A stretch of DNA of 64,000 nucleotides, from positions 1-64,000 of the forward strand of contig CAJMRM010000007.1 in assembly GCA_905215775.1 (NCBI GenBank), in the 5' to 3' direction. Shown piece by piece: positions 7,219-15,310 of this stretch. A program made the translations under genes and the position numbers. Each line of letters begins with the position of its first letter. The first letter of the stretch is position 1. Origin of the DNA: an uncultured bacterium. Its GTDB lineage: Bacteria > Bacillota > Clostridia > Lachnospirales > Lachnospiraceae. The notes under the pieces were generated by a model. It was not told the DNA's origin. It did not search any database and saw only the letters and a program-made list of their open reading frames with translations.

Positions 7219-8247
7219 AGCCGCCTGCCGCCTGGCCGCCTCTCTTAGGATCTCCACGCTGGCTCCTGGGATCCGGCCCAGATGATCGGGCCCCACATTC
7301 AGAAGATAGTTGATGCCAAGCCCGTTTAATTTCTTCCGGATGGCCAGGATGGTCTCGGCGCTTTTCCAGTCCTGATCCCAGGCACAGTAGCCCCAGCTAT
7401 GGTTTAAGGTGGCAGCGGTTTCGTAAAGGCCGTAGGGAGATGGCTTTAAGCCGTCGCAGCCATTGAGATCCAGCCCGGCGGGATCCAGCTCCCCGTCTCC
7501 GGGAATGGAATCCGGGATCTCGTTGTCCCCGAGAGAAACATAATCGTAAGCGCCGTTGCCCAGCCGGGAATTGATCAGACAGTCCGGCTGGTATTTTTTT
7601 ACCAGTTCGAACAGCTCCCGGCTCTGGGAATCCCGGATGGTCATGGGCACATCAAACCAGATCAGGCACAGCTCCCCATAATTTCTTAAGATTTCCTCCA
7701 CCTGGGGGCGGATCTTATTTTCAAAGCAGATATCAAAGTTTTTCTTCGCATTGTCGGGAAAATCCCAGTCGTTGCACCAGGACTGTCCGGCGCAGGGGAT
7801 ATGGCCGGAGAGGTAGCCGCCGCCGTGCTCCTCATGCCAGTCCAGATCCTGGGAATAGTAGAGGCCGAATTTCAGACCGTGCTTATAGCAGGCCTCGGCC
7901 AGCTCTCCCACCACATCGCGGCCAAAGGGCGTGGCGTCCACCACGTTAAAGCGGTCGGCCCTGGAATGGAAGAGGGCGAAGCCATCGTGGTGCTTGCTGG
8001 TCATGACAAAGTATTTCATCCCACATTCCTTTGCCAGGCGGATCCACTGGTCGGCGTTAAAGTACACCGGGTTGAAGGCCCTTGCCAGCTGATCGTATTC
8101 TGCCATGGGGATCCGTTGATTGGCCTGGATCCATTCGGCATAGCTGCTGCTTTTTTTTCCGTTCCATTCTCCGCCTAAAAGGGAATATAATCCCCAGTGG
8201 GCCATCATGCCGTACTGGGCTTCCTTAAACCATTTTCTCATATCCAT
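7213..8247 (-). CDS. Alpha-L-fucosidase, glycoside hydrolase family 29
   Basis: 344 residues. I set the start at 8247 (MDMRKWFKEAQYGMMAHWGL) because GGAGGT at 8255-8260 on this strand is correctly spaced; upstream ATGs at 8283 and 8289 have none. GH29 signatures: AHWGLYSLLGGEWNG, YFVMTSKHHDGFALFHS, KFGLYYSQDLDWHE and the nucleophile aspartate in LIWFDVP. It releases L-fucose from glycans with retention. There is no signal peptide, so it acts on imported oligosaccharides. It lacks the C-terminal beta-sandwich of longer GH29 enzymes. The divergent AraC regulator probably controls it. Confidence 0.93.
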   Translation of the reverse strand: MDMRKWFKEAQYGMMAHWGLYSLLGGEWNGKKSSSYAEWIQANQRIPMAEYDQLARAFNPVYFNADQWIRLAKECGMKYFVMTSKHHDGFALFHSRADRFNVVDATPFGRDVVGELAEACYKHGLKFGLYYSQDLDWHEEHGGGYLSGHIPCAGQSWCNDWDFPDNAKKNFDICFENKIRPQVEEILRNYGELCLIWFDVPMTIRDSQSRELFELVKKYQPDCLINSRLGNGAYDYVSLGDNEIPDSIPGDGELDPAGLDLNGCDGLKPSPYGLYETAATLNHSWGYCAWDQDWKSAETILAIRKKLNGLGINYLLNVGPDHLGRIPGASVEILREAARRQAAL

Positions 8248-8352
8248 CTCCGATACCTCCGGTAAAAGCTGTTGTGTTTTCATGGGCATGACTATATAAT
8301 AAATTTTAGAATAAGTACATGGGATTTTTGTACAGAAAGATGGACTTTTTGA

Positions 8353-9165
8353 ATGGATGGAATCTTTGACTGCCCGTTCCTCCCGGGGAACTGGGACTCT
8401 TTAAACTTAAATATCCTGGAAACAGCCATGTTTTACGGAGATACGTCATGGAACTTTCCCAATACCAGGTCGCCGTTCAACCGGATCTATTTTATGATGG
8501 ACGGGGAGGCATACCTGGAAAATGAGGAGGAGCGGGTGGAGCTGGTCCCGGGAAACGTGTACCTGGTCCCGGCGGAGTGCCGGTACAGCTATGTGTGTCC
8601 CAGCACCATGCAGAAGTTTTATATCCATTTTACGATGGAGCTGCTTCCGGGAGTGGATCTGTTCAGCCATCTGGGAAGGGTGCTGGGACTTCCGTATGAA
8701 TGGGGATTTTTAGAGGAAATACTGAGAGCCGTCCGCAAGGAATCCGTCGGAGGTCTTCTCTATCTGAAATCGGTATTTTCACGTTTGGTCTACGATTTCT
8801 TCGAACAGGGGGCTGGAGGCGATGGATATCTGGATTCCTTCCGTGGCTTTTATCGTCAGCGGGCGGTGCTGGATCATCTGGAGACCCATCTGAGCGCAGG
8901 ACTCCGCATCCGGGATCTGGCAGATGCCATGGATATGCCGGTCCATCAGCTTTCCCGGTGCTTTCAGCAGGATACAGGGATGGGATTAAAAGAATATATG
9001 TCCCGGCAGCTGGCCCAGAGGGCCAGGCAGATGCTGGGACATACGGATATGCCGGTGTGGGAAGTGGCAGAAGCGCTGGGTTTTGCGGACCCATACTATT
9101 TTTCGCGTTTTTTTAAAAAGTATGAAAAACTATCTCCCCGGGAATACCGGAAGCTGCGGTTTTAA
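8353..9165 (+). CDS. AraC-family transcriptional regulator
   Basis: 270 residues. The N-terminal half is a cupin-type sensor domain (FMMDGEAYLENEEERVELVP, GNVYLVPAECRYSY), which in this family binds sugars. The last ~100 residues hold two helix-turn-helix motifs (LRIRDLADAMDMPVHQLSRC and PVWEVAEALGFADPYYFSRF, ending FFKKYEKLSPREYRK). It is divergent from the fucosidase across ~105 bp, the usual arrangement for a local activator of a glycan gene. The ribosome site is weak. Confidence 0.9.
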   Translation: MDGIFDCPFLPGNWDSLNLNILETAMFYGDTSWNFPNTRSPFNRIYFMMDGEAYLENEEERVELVPGNVYLVPAECRYSYVCPSTMQKFYIHFTMELLPGVDLFSHLGRVLGLPYEWGFLEEILRAVRKESVGGLLYLKSVFSRLVYDFFEQGAGGDGYLDSFRGFYRQRAVLDHLETHLSAGLRIRDLADAMDMPVHQLSRCFQQDTGMGLKEYMSRQLAQRARQMLGHTDMPVWEVAEALGFADPYYFSRFFKKYEKLSPREYRKLRF

Positions 9166-9178
9166 GCCTGGTTTGCGG

Positions 9179-10045
9179 CTATTCCAGGGGCTCGATGTAG
9201 AAGTTGCCGATCACGTCGCTGGAATTTAATACGCTGACAAAGGTGCCGGGATAATGAGCCAGGATCTGCTTCCGGACCTTCCGTACATCGCTGTCGGAAA
9301 GCACCGTGTAGATCAGATATTTTTTGTGGGCGCTGTAAAAGCCCATGCCCTTAAAGATCGTGCTGCTGTGATGGGTCAGCTCCAGGATATCGGCAGAAAT
9401 GGTTGCCGGGTCTTCGGTGATGATCAGCAGGGTCTTTTTATGGTATTTTTTATAAAAGGTATTGATCACCTGGGTATTGCAGAACTGGAAGATGATCGAA
9501 TACAGGGCCTTATCCATACCGAACAGGAAGCCGGAGGTCAGAATCACGGCAGCGCTGAAGAGAAGCATGTAATTAAAGGTAGAGATTTTATATTTGGCGG
9601 ATAAGGTCATGGCAATGAAGTCGGTGCCGCCGCTGCTGGCATTGTTGTTGAGGATCAGGCTCATTCCCAGGCCGTTGATGATGCCGCCGAATACGGAGAT
9701 CAGCAGGATATCACCGGTGATGGGAGTTACGGGGAGCTGGTCCACCAGGACAGAGACCACCACAATGCTGATGCAGGAGAGGATCGTAAACTTTTTTCCG
9801 ACAAAACGATAGGCCAGCATGGCCGGGATGGCGTTAAAGAATACGTTTAACAGTGTAAACGGAATTTTTAGGCCGAAGAATGTCAGGGCCACCCTCTGGA
9901 TCAGCTTGGACAGGCCGGAAAATCCGCCGGGCACCAGGCCGCCCTGCTCCACAAAGGTGTTCATGTTGATGGCCAGGATGGCGCTTCCGGCCAGGATCAG
10001 TAAAAAGGATAGGATCTCCTTAAAGTCTGTTTTTTTCTTTTCCAT
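9179..10045 (-). CDS. YitT family membrane protein
   Basis: 288 residues with five to six N-terminal membrane helices (from ILSFLLILAGSAILAINMNT) and the family hallmark NNNASSGGTDFIAM, followed by a soluble C-terminal DUF2179 domain (KTLLIITEDPATISADILEL ... ISVLNSSDVIGNFY type). The family spans the membrane in Firmicutes; transport or sensing has been suggested, without proven substrate. TAGGAGGT lies directly upstream of the start. Its promoter faces that of the EndoQ-UvrD gene. Confidence 0.92.
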   Translation of the reverse strand: MEKKKTDFKEILSFLLILAGSAILAINMNTFVEQGGLVPGGFSGLSKLIQRVALTFFGLKIPFTLLNVFFNAIPAMLAYRFVGKKFTILSCISIVVVSVLVDQLPVTPITGDILLISVFGGIINGLGMSLILNNNASSGGTDFIAMTLSAKYKISTFNYMLLFSAAVILTSGFLFGMDKALYSIIFQFCNTQVINTFYKKYHKKTLLIITEDPATISADILELTHHSSTIFKGMGFYSAHKKYLIYTVLSDSDVRKVRKQILAHYPGTFVSVLNSSDVIGNFYIEPLE

Positions 10046-10076
10046 AGTACCTCCTAAAAATGGAATTGTGGTCTAT

Positions 10077-10105
10077 ATCATACCATTTTGCCCCGGGGTC
10101 TGCAA
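10077..10105 (-). promoter_or_regulatory. Sigma-A promoter of the YitT gene
   Basis: On the minus strand TTGCAG (10100-10105) and TATGAT (10077-10082) are separated by 17 bp, ~30 bases upstream of the start codon. Confidence 0.6.
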
Positions 10106-10196
10106 TCGCAAAGTGAAAAACGCAGGAAAAATACAGGCGCGATGGCTGGAAGCGCCAATCTTATATAGAAAAAATTTACTACGGAGGAAAACGCTG

Positions 10197-13100
10197 ATGT
10201 ATATTGCTGATCTGCATATTCATTCCCGGTATTCCAGGGCCACCAGCCGGGAGCTGACGCCAGAGAGCCTGGAGCTTTCTGCCAGACGAAAGGGGATCCG
10301 CCTTTTAGGCACAGGAGATTTTTCCCATCCTGCCTGGCGGGCCGAGCTGGAGGAAAAGCTGGTCCCGGCAGAGGATGGGCTCTACCGGCTGAGGAAGGAG
10401 TATATGCGGGAGCCGGGAGAGGGAGACGCCTGCAAAGGGACCCGGTTTGTGGTCTCCGGGGAGATCAGCTCCATTTATAAACAGGACGGCAGAGTGCGGA
10501 AGGTCCATAGCCTGATCCTGCTGCCGGGGCTTGAGGAGGCAGAGCTTTTGTCGAAGCGGCTGGAGGCCATCGGGAATATCCACTCAGACGGCCGACCGAT
10601 CCTGGGGCTTTCCTGCCGCGACCTCCTGGAGATCATGCTGGAGACATGTCCGGACGGCATCTTCGTTCCGGCCCATATCTGGACACCGCATTTTTCCATG
10701 TTCGGGGCCTGCTCCGGCTTCGATACGGTGGAGGAGTGCTTTGGGGACCTGGCTCCCCATATCCACGCGGTGGAAACAGGGCTTTCCTCAGATCCGCCCA
10801 TGAACTGGCGGCTTTCGGCTCTGGACCGCTTCCAGCTTATTTCCAATTCTGACGCCCACTCTCCTGCAAAGCTGGGAAGAGAAGCGAACCTGCTGGATAC
10901 AGAGCTGTCTTATGCGGGGCTTAAGGGAGCGCTGGAAACGGGGAGCGGACTGGCCGGCACTATCGAGTTTTTTCCCGAGGAGGGAAAGTATCATTTTGAC
11001 GGCCACCGGAAATGCCATATCTGCATGAGTCCTTTGGAGGCGGAGAGCCATGGAGGGCTCTGTCCGGTATGTAAGAAGAGAATGACCATGGGCGTTTCCC
11101 ACCGGATCGACCAGCTGGCCGACCGGCCGGAGGGCTTTCTGCCGGAGAGAAGAAAGCCCTTTGAAAGCCTGGTTCCGCTGCCGGAGGTGATCGCCGCTTC
11201 CACCGGGAGGTCTGCGGCCAGTAAACGGGTACAGGAGGAATATCTGGATATGCTCCGGGTGCTGGGGACGGAATTTGAGATCCTCCGGGAAGTGCCCATC
11301 GGGGACATCCGCCGCCATTTTGGGCGTCTGGCAGCGGAAGGGATCCGGCGTCTCAGGAACGGGGAGATCACACGGCTTCCGGGCTTTGACGGGGAGTACG
11401 GAACGATCCGGCTGTTCCGGCCGGACGAGCTGGAAAACCCCGATGGACAGATGACCATGGCCGGGATCTTTGGAGCTGGGGGAGGAGAACTCCGGGCTTC
11501 TGATGACAGAAAGGAAGCCAGGAGAGAGGCCTGTGATCCCGGGAGCCTGGAGGCACAGGAGAGAGAGGAATGCTCTGCTGGAAGTCCAGAAGCCATGGAG
11601 GGCGGTGTCCGCGCGGCTGGAGCCCTGGAGGAACTGGCGGGAGACGACGGCTCTTTTCCGGGCCGGGAGAAGCTGGCAGGCGAGATCCGTGATGCAAGTG
11701 TCCGGGCCGGGGCAGAGGGGATGGGAGGAAATGCCATGGAGCCGGATTTCCTGGCCCGCCTCAACGAGAGGCAGCACCGGGCGGCAGAGCATCCGGCCCG
11801 TGCCATAGCCGTGATCGCAGGCCCGGGGACGGGAAAGACCGGAACACTGGCGGCCAGGATCCGCTGCCTAACAGAGCTTCGCCGCGTAAAGCCGTCGGAG
11901 ATCACGGCAGTTACCTTTACGAACCAGGCTGCCGGTGAGCTGAAGGAACGTCTCCGGAGGGAAATGCCGAACCGGAGCGCCGCAGGGAGGATCCAGACGG
12001 GGACCTTCCATTCCATCTGTCTGGCACTTTTAAAGGCGGCGGGGAAGGCGGTCACTCTGGCAGACGGTCTGGAGTGCCAGAAGCTTGCAGAGGCGGTCAT
12101 TGAAGATATGGGGCTGAAGCTCCGTTCTTCGGAGCTTTTGAGGGCAGTATCAGAGGAGAAGGCAGAAAAGATCCTGGGAGCAGGAGAAGCAAAACGTATG
12201 TCCGGGGACCTCGGGAAAGCGGTACGGGCCTATGAAGAACGGATGCGGGAGCAGGGACTCATGGATTTTGATGATCTTCTGGCGGAGGCTCTGGGGCTTC
12301 TGTACCTGGCATCAGAGCCGGTCTGGAAATTCTGCCGCCGGTTCCGGTATCTGCTGGTGGATGAGTTTCAGGATATCAGCCCCCTGCAATACCGGCTGAT
12401 CCTGGCATGGAACCGGGAGGGGGACGAGCTTTTTGTGATCGGGGATCCGGACCAGTCCATATACGGCTTCCGGGGCTCAGATCCGGAATGCTTTGCCCGC
12501 CTTATGGAGGACTTTCCGGAAACGGAGGTGATCCGGCTCCGGGAAAATTACAGGTCTACGGCCTGGATCACAACCGCCGCCTGCGGCATGATCTCAAAGA
12601 ATCCAGGAGAGAAAAGGGAACTGCTTCCCATGGCAGGAAAGGGTCTTCCGGTCCGTGTGCTGACGGCGCCTGGCAGACGCTCCGAGGGGATCGCTGCCGC
12701 CAGGGAGATCAACCGGATGGTGGGCGGCATCGATATGCTGGACGCCGGGGAACGGATCCGCTCCGGAGAGGAACAGCTCCGCAGCTTTTCAGATATCGCG
12801 GTGCTGTGCCGGACCAACCGCCAGGTGGAGGAAATGGAGGAATTTCTGAAAACCGAAGGGATCCCGTATACGGTCACTGGAAAGGGCTCGTTTCTGGAAG
12901 CGGAGACCGTGCAGAGAGCGCTTGGATTTTTCCGGGCGCTGTATGGAAGCGGGACAGGAGGCTCGCCAGAAGAGGAGATCTGGGACCAGGCGCTTTTGGA
13001 GGCATACAGGCCATTGAAAAAGAAACGGCCAGCGGCGCTGGTGGAAAAATGGAGTCGGGACATGGGACTGGCCGGGGATGAGGCGATGGAAAAGCTTTCG

Positions 13101-13541
13101 GCCATGGCTGTCTTCCATAAAACCATGGAGGAATTTTTATACCTGCTGGATTTTGGAGAGGAAGGAGATCTGATGCGGCGGGGAGGAAGCCGCTGTACGG
13201 CGGATTCTGTTTCCCTTATGACGCTCCATGGGTCCAAGGGCCTGGAGTTTCCGGCGGTGATCCTTTACGGGGTCCGGAAAAATTCGATCCCTCTGGAGTA
13301 TTTTAAAAACAGAAAGCCTGGATCCGGGATGGAAGAAGGAGATCCGGGGGCCGGACTCCAGGAGGAACGGCGGCTGTTTTATGTAGGCATGACCAGGGCC
13401 AGGGAGGAGCTGGTCCTTCTGACCTCCGGGGAGCCGTCCACATTTCTTTCAGAGCTGCCGGAAGAGGCTCTTTTGCGGGAGACGGTCCGGGGACCGGGGG
13501 AGACGGGGATGAAGCAGCTGAGTCTGTTTGATTTTATGTAG
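10197..13541 (+). CDS. Endonuclease Q-like PHP nuclease fused to UvrD-type helicase
   Basis: 1114 residues from the ATG at 10197 (ribosome site ACGGAGG); the frame is open far upstream but that part is antisense to yitT. Residues 1-~420 match endonuclease Q: PHP metal site DLHIHSRYSRATS, GTGDFSHPAW, FVVSGEISSIYK, VPAHIWTPHFSMFG, ETGLSSDPPMNWRLSALDR, SNSDAHSPAKLG, then a four-cysteine site C273-x2-C276-x12-C289-x2-C292. Residues ~430-510 are a Glu/Ala/Gly-rich linker. Residues ~520-1114 are an SF1A helicase: Walker A GPGTGKT 542-548, DEFQD 722-726, GDPDQSIYGFRGSD, LRENYRST, LMTLHGSKGLEFPAVI, LFYVGMTRAREEL. EndoQ cleaves 5' of deaminated or abasic bases; UvrD-type enzymes unwind 3'-5'. The fusion predicts coupled nicking and strand removal. 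Confidence 0.92.
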   Translation: MYIADLHIHSRYSRATSRELTPESLELSARRKGIRLLGTGDFSHPAWRAELEEKLVPAEDGLYRLRKEYMREPGEGDACKGTRFVVSGEISSIYKQDGRVRKVHSLILLPGLEEAELLSKRLEAIGNIHSDGRPILGLSCRDLLEIMLETCPDGIFVPAHIWTPHFSMFGACSGFDTVEECFGDLAPHIHAVETGLSSDPPMNWRLSALDRFQLISNSDAHSPAKLGREANLLDTELSYAGLKGALETGSGLAGTIEFFPEEGKYHFDGHRKCHICMSPLEAESHGGLCPVCKKRMTMGVSHRIDQLADRPEGFLPERRKPFESLVPLPEVIAASTGRSAASKRVQEEYLDMLRVLGTEFEILREVPIGDIRRHFGRLAAEGIRRLRNGEITRLPGFDGEYGTIRLFRPDELENPDGQMTMAGIFGAGGGELRASDDRKEARREACDPGSLEAQEREECSAGSPEAMEGGVRAAGALEELAGDDGSFPGREKLAGEIRDASVRAGAEGMGGNAMEPDFLARLNERQHRAAEHPARAIAVIAGPGTGKTGTLAARIRCLTELRRVKPSEITAVTFTNQAAGELKERLRREMPNRSAAGRIQTGTFHSICLALLKAAGKAVTLADGLECQKLAEAVIEDMGLKLRSSELLRAVSEEKAEKILGAGEAKRMSGDLGKAVRAYEERMREQGLMDFDDLLAEALGLLYLASEPVWKFCRRFRYLLVDEFQDISPLQYRLILAWNREGDELFVIGDPDQSIYGFRGSDPECFARLMEDFPETEVIRLRENYRSTAWITTAACGMISKNPGEKRELLPMAGKGLPVRVLTAPGRRSEGIAAAREINRMVGGIDMLDAGERIRSGEEQLRSFSDIAVLCRTNRQVEEMEEFLKTEGIPYTVTGKGSFLEAETVQRALGFFRALYGSGTGGSPEEEIWDQALLEAYRPLKKKRPAALVEKWSRDMGLAGDEAMEKLSAMAVFHKTMEEFLYLLDFGEEGDLMRRGGSRCTADSVSLMTLHGSKGLEFPAVILYGVRKNSIPLEYFKNRKPGSGMEEGDPGAGLQEERRLFYVGMTRAREELVLLTSGEPSTFLSELPEEALLRETVRGPGETGMKQLSLFDFM

Positions 13542-13603
13542 GAAGGGGAAAGGATATTTCGCTCTATTTGTGGAAGTGAAGAACCAAATAAGGAGGAATT
13601 TTT

Positions 13604-14011
13604 ATGTGGACATGTCCGAAATGCGGCCGTACATTTGCACATACTGGTCAGGATCATTATTGCGGGAAGCCGCCGGAAACCATTGAGGAATATATTGCAA
13701 GCCAGCCGGAAAAGGCACAGCCGCTTTTGCGGGAGATCAACGAGGTCATCCGGACGGCGATTCCGGAAACCAGGGAAAAGATATCCTGGAGTATGCCTAC
13801 GTACTGGAAAAAGCGCAACCTGATCCAGTTTGCCGCTTTTAAAAATCATGTGGGGCTGTATCCGGGACCGGAGGCTGTGGAGAAATTTGGGGACCGGCTG
13901 ACGGGGTACCAGACCCAGAAGGGTACGATCCGGCTCCCCTATGATAAGCCTCTGGACCGGGAACTGGTGGCAGAGATCGCCGTATGGTGCGAAAAGGAGA
14001 ATGGGAAATGA
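13604..14011 (+). CDS. DUF1801 protein with N-terminal zinc-ribbon-like segment
   Basis: 135 residues. The start MWTCPKCGRTFAHTGQDHYC carries a CxxC and a downstream H-Y-C that could bind zinc. The rest is a DUF1801 (YdhG-like) domain: LLREINEVIRTAIPETREKI, SWSMPTYW, FAAFKNHVGLYPGPEAVEKF. Function unknown; soluble. Ribosome site AAGGAGG precedes the ATG. The stop overlaps the next start (ATGA at 14008-14011), so both are made together. Confidence 0.85.
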   Translation: MWTCPKCGRTFAHTGQDHYCGKPPETIEEYIASQPEKAQPLLREINEVIRTAIPETREKISWSMPTYWKKRNLIQFAAFKNHVGLYPGPEAVEKFGDRLTGYQTQKGTIRLPYDKPLDRELVAEIAVWCEKENGK

Positions 14012-14751
14012 CTAATGAAAAAGTATATAACATGAAATTCGCGAAAGTTTACCCTTTACTGATAAATAAAGCAGTGAAAAAGGGACGCACCAAGGAGGAG
14101 GTGGATCAGATCATCACCTGGCTCACAGGCTATACGGCGAAGGACCTTGAAGAAGCTTCAGCTTCGGAGCTTTCTTATGGGGATTTTTTCCGGAACGCCC
14201 CAGTTCCCAATCCGGCCAGGGACCAGATCAAAGGAACCGTCTGCGGTGTGCGGGTGGAGGAGATCGAAGAACCGCTGATGCGGGAGATCCGCTGTCTGGA
14301 TAAGCTGGTGGACGAGCTGGCCAAAGGAAAAGCGATGGAAAAGATCCTGCGAAAGCTGCCGGAAACGGAACCGGCAGACAGCCAGCGTCTTTTATTTTTT
14401 GAGTCCCATCCGGATGCGCTTCCTATTTATGAGATTCTGGAACAGAAAATATTGAAGGAGGTCCCCAATGTCCGGGTCAAATTCCAGAAAACCCAGATTT
14501 CCTTTTATAATAACCACATGTTTGCCTGCGCCTCTTTTATGCGGGTCAGAAAGAAAAAGGACAGTCCGGAGCCGTTTCTGGTGGTGACGTTCAGTCTGGA
14601 TCATCAAGCCGTTTCTCCGCGGATCGATGTGGCCACAGAGCCGTACCCGGGCCGCTGGACCCATCACGTTCTCACAGCTGGCAAGGAGGAGATCGACGAC
14701 GAGCTGATGGAGTGGATCCGGGAGGCGGCAGCTTTTTCAGATCGGAAGTAA
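14008..14751 (+). CDS. DUF2200 plus DUF5655 two-domain protein
   Basis: 247 residues from the coupled ATG at 14008. Residues 1-~115 are DUF2200 (KFAKVYPLLINKAVKKGRTK, EVDQIITWLTGY, IKGTVCGVRVEEIEEPLM, IRCLDKLVDELAKGKAMEKI). Residues ~135-247 look like DUF5655 (PIYEILEQKILKEVPNV, VKFQKTQISFYNNHMFACAS, FSLDHQAVSPRIDVATEPYP). Both are small soluble domains of unknown role often found in single-domain proteins. The coupling to a DUF1801 protein, which has a similar alpha/beta fold, suggests one functional unit. Confidence 0.8.
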   Translation: MTNEKVYNMKFAKVYPLLINKAVKKGRTKEEVDQIITWLTGYTAKDLEEASASELSYGDFFRNAPVPNPARDQIKGTVCGVRVEEIEEPLMREIRCLDKLVDELAKGKAMEKILRKLPETEPADSQRLLFFESHPDALPIYEILEQKILKEVPNVRVKFQKTQISFYNNHMFACASFMRVRKKKDSPEPFLVVTFSLDHQAVSPRIDVATEPYPGRWTHHVLTAGKEEIDDELMEWIREAAAFSDRK

Positions 14752-14799
14752 CAGGCAGAAAGGCATGGGACAGACTATCCTTCCCCTACACGATTCTTC

Positions 14800-14828
14800 T
14801 TGACATCAGTCCGATTTCGGACTATAAT
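14800..14828 (+). promoter_or_regulatory. Near-consensus sigma-A promoter of the marR-MATE operon
   Basis: TTGACA at 14800-14805 and TATAAT at 14823-14828, both perfect, spacer exactly 17 bp. The left operator arm fills most of the spacer. Confidence 0.9.
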
Positions 14829-14850
14829 CCATTGTACGAAATCGGACTGA
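14806..14850. promoter_or_regulatory. 14-bp inverted repeat operator of the MarR regulator
   Basis: TCAGTCCGATTTCG at 14806-14819 is repeated in perfect inverse at 14837-14850 (CGAAATCGGACTGA), with a 17-base gap. One arm lies between the -35 and -10 boxes and the other over the expected transcription start, so bound repressor would block RNA polymerase. The size and place fit autorepression by the adjacent MarR-family protein. Confidence 0.8.
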
Positions 14851-14866
14851 AAGGAGAAAACACTGC

Positions 14867-15310
14867 ATGAAACCATGTGCATCAGAAAAACTCCAGTATT
14901 ATAATCTGCTGAGTTCTGAGATCGAGGAGGCGTATCACAACGCGTCCCTGAGGCTGGGGCTTTCAGACAGCGCCATGCGGATCCTCTATACGCTGTGCTC
15001 CAGAGAGGATCCCTGTCCGCTGCTTGAGATCACAAGGCTGACGGGAACCAGCAGGCAGACCATCCACTCAGCCATAAAAAAGCTGGAGAGCCAGGGGATC
15101 CTGACCCTGGAAAGTCCCGGAGGGAGAAGAAAGCTGGTCCGCCTGACAGAGGAGGGGAGGGAGCTGGCAGAAAGGACGGCCTGCCGGCTGATCGAAATTG
15201 AGAACGAGATCTTTGATTCCTGGACCGGGGAAGAGCTGGAGCAGTATATCCGGCTCACGGGAAGATACCTGGAGCAGTTCCGGGAAAGGATCGGGGAGCT
15301 TGGCGTATGA
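14867..15310 (+). CDS. MarR-family transcriptional regulator
   Basis: 147 residues with the winged helix-turn-helix of the MarR family: DSAMRILYTLCSREDPCPLL, LEITRLTGTSRQTIHSAIKK, LESQGILTLESPGGRRKLVR (wing), LTEEGRELAERT, and flanking dimerisation helices. It probably represses itself and the downstream MATE exporter until a ligand binds. Ribosome site AAGGAG. Its stop overlaps the MATE start in ATGA (15307-15310). Confidence 0.93.
   Translation: MKPCASEKLQYYNLLSSEIEEAYHNASLRLGLSDSAMRILYTLCSREDPCPLLEITRLTGTSRQTIHSAIKKLESQGILTLESPGGRRKLVRLTEEGRELAERTACRLIEIENEIFDSWTGEELEQYIRLTGRYLEQFRERIGELGV

Noticed and set aside
9819..10196. In-frame upstream extension of the EndoQ-UvrD gene
   Set aside because: The extension is antisense to the YitT start region, has no ribosome site, and EndoQ proteins start at MYIADLHIHS.
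10788..12100. Long minus-strand open frames opposite the EndoQ-UvrD gene
   Set aside because: Mirror frames of a G+C-rich gene; no domain recognised.
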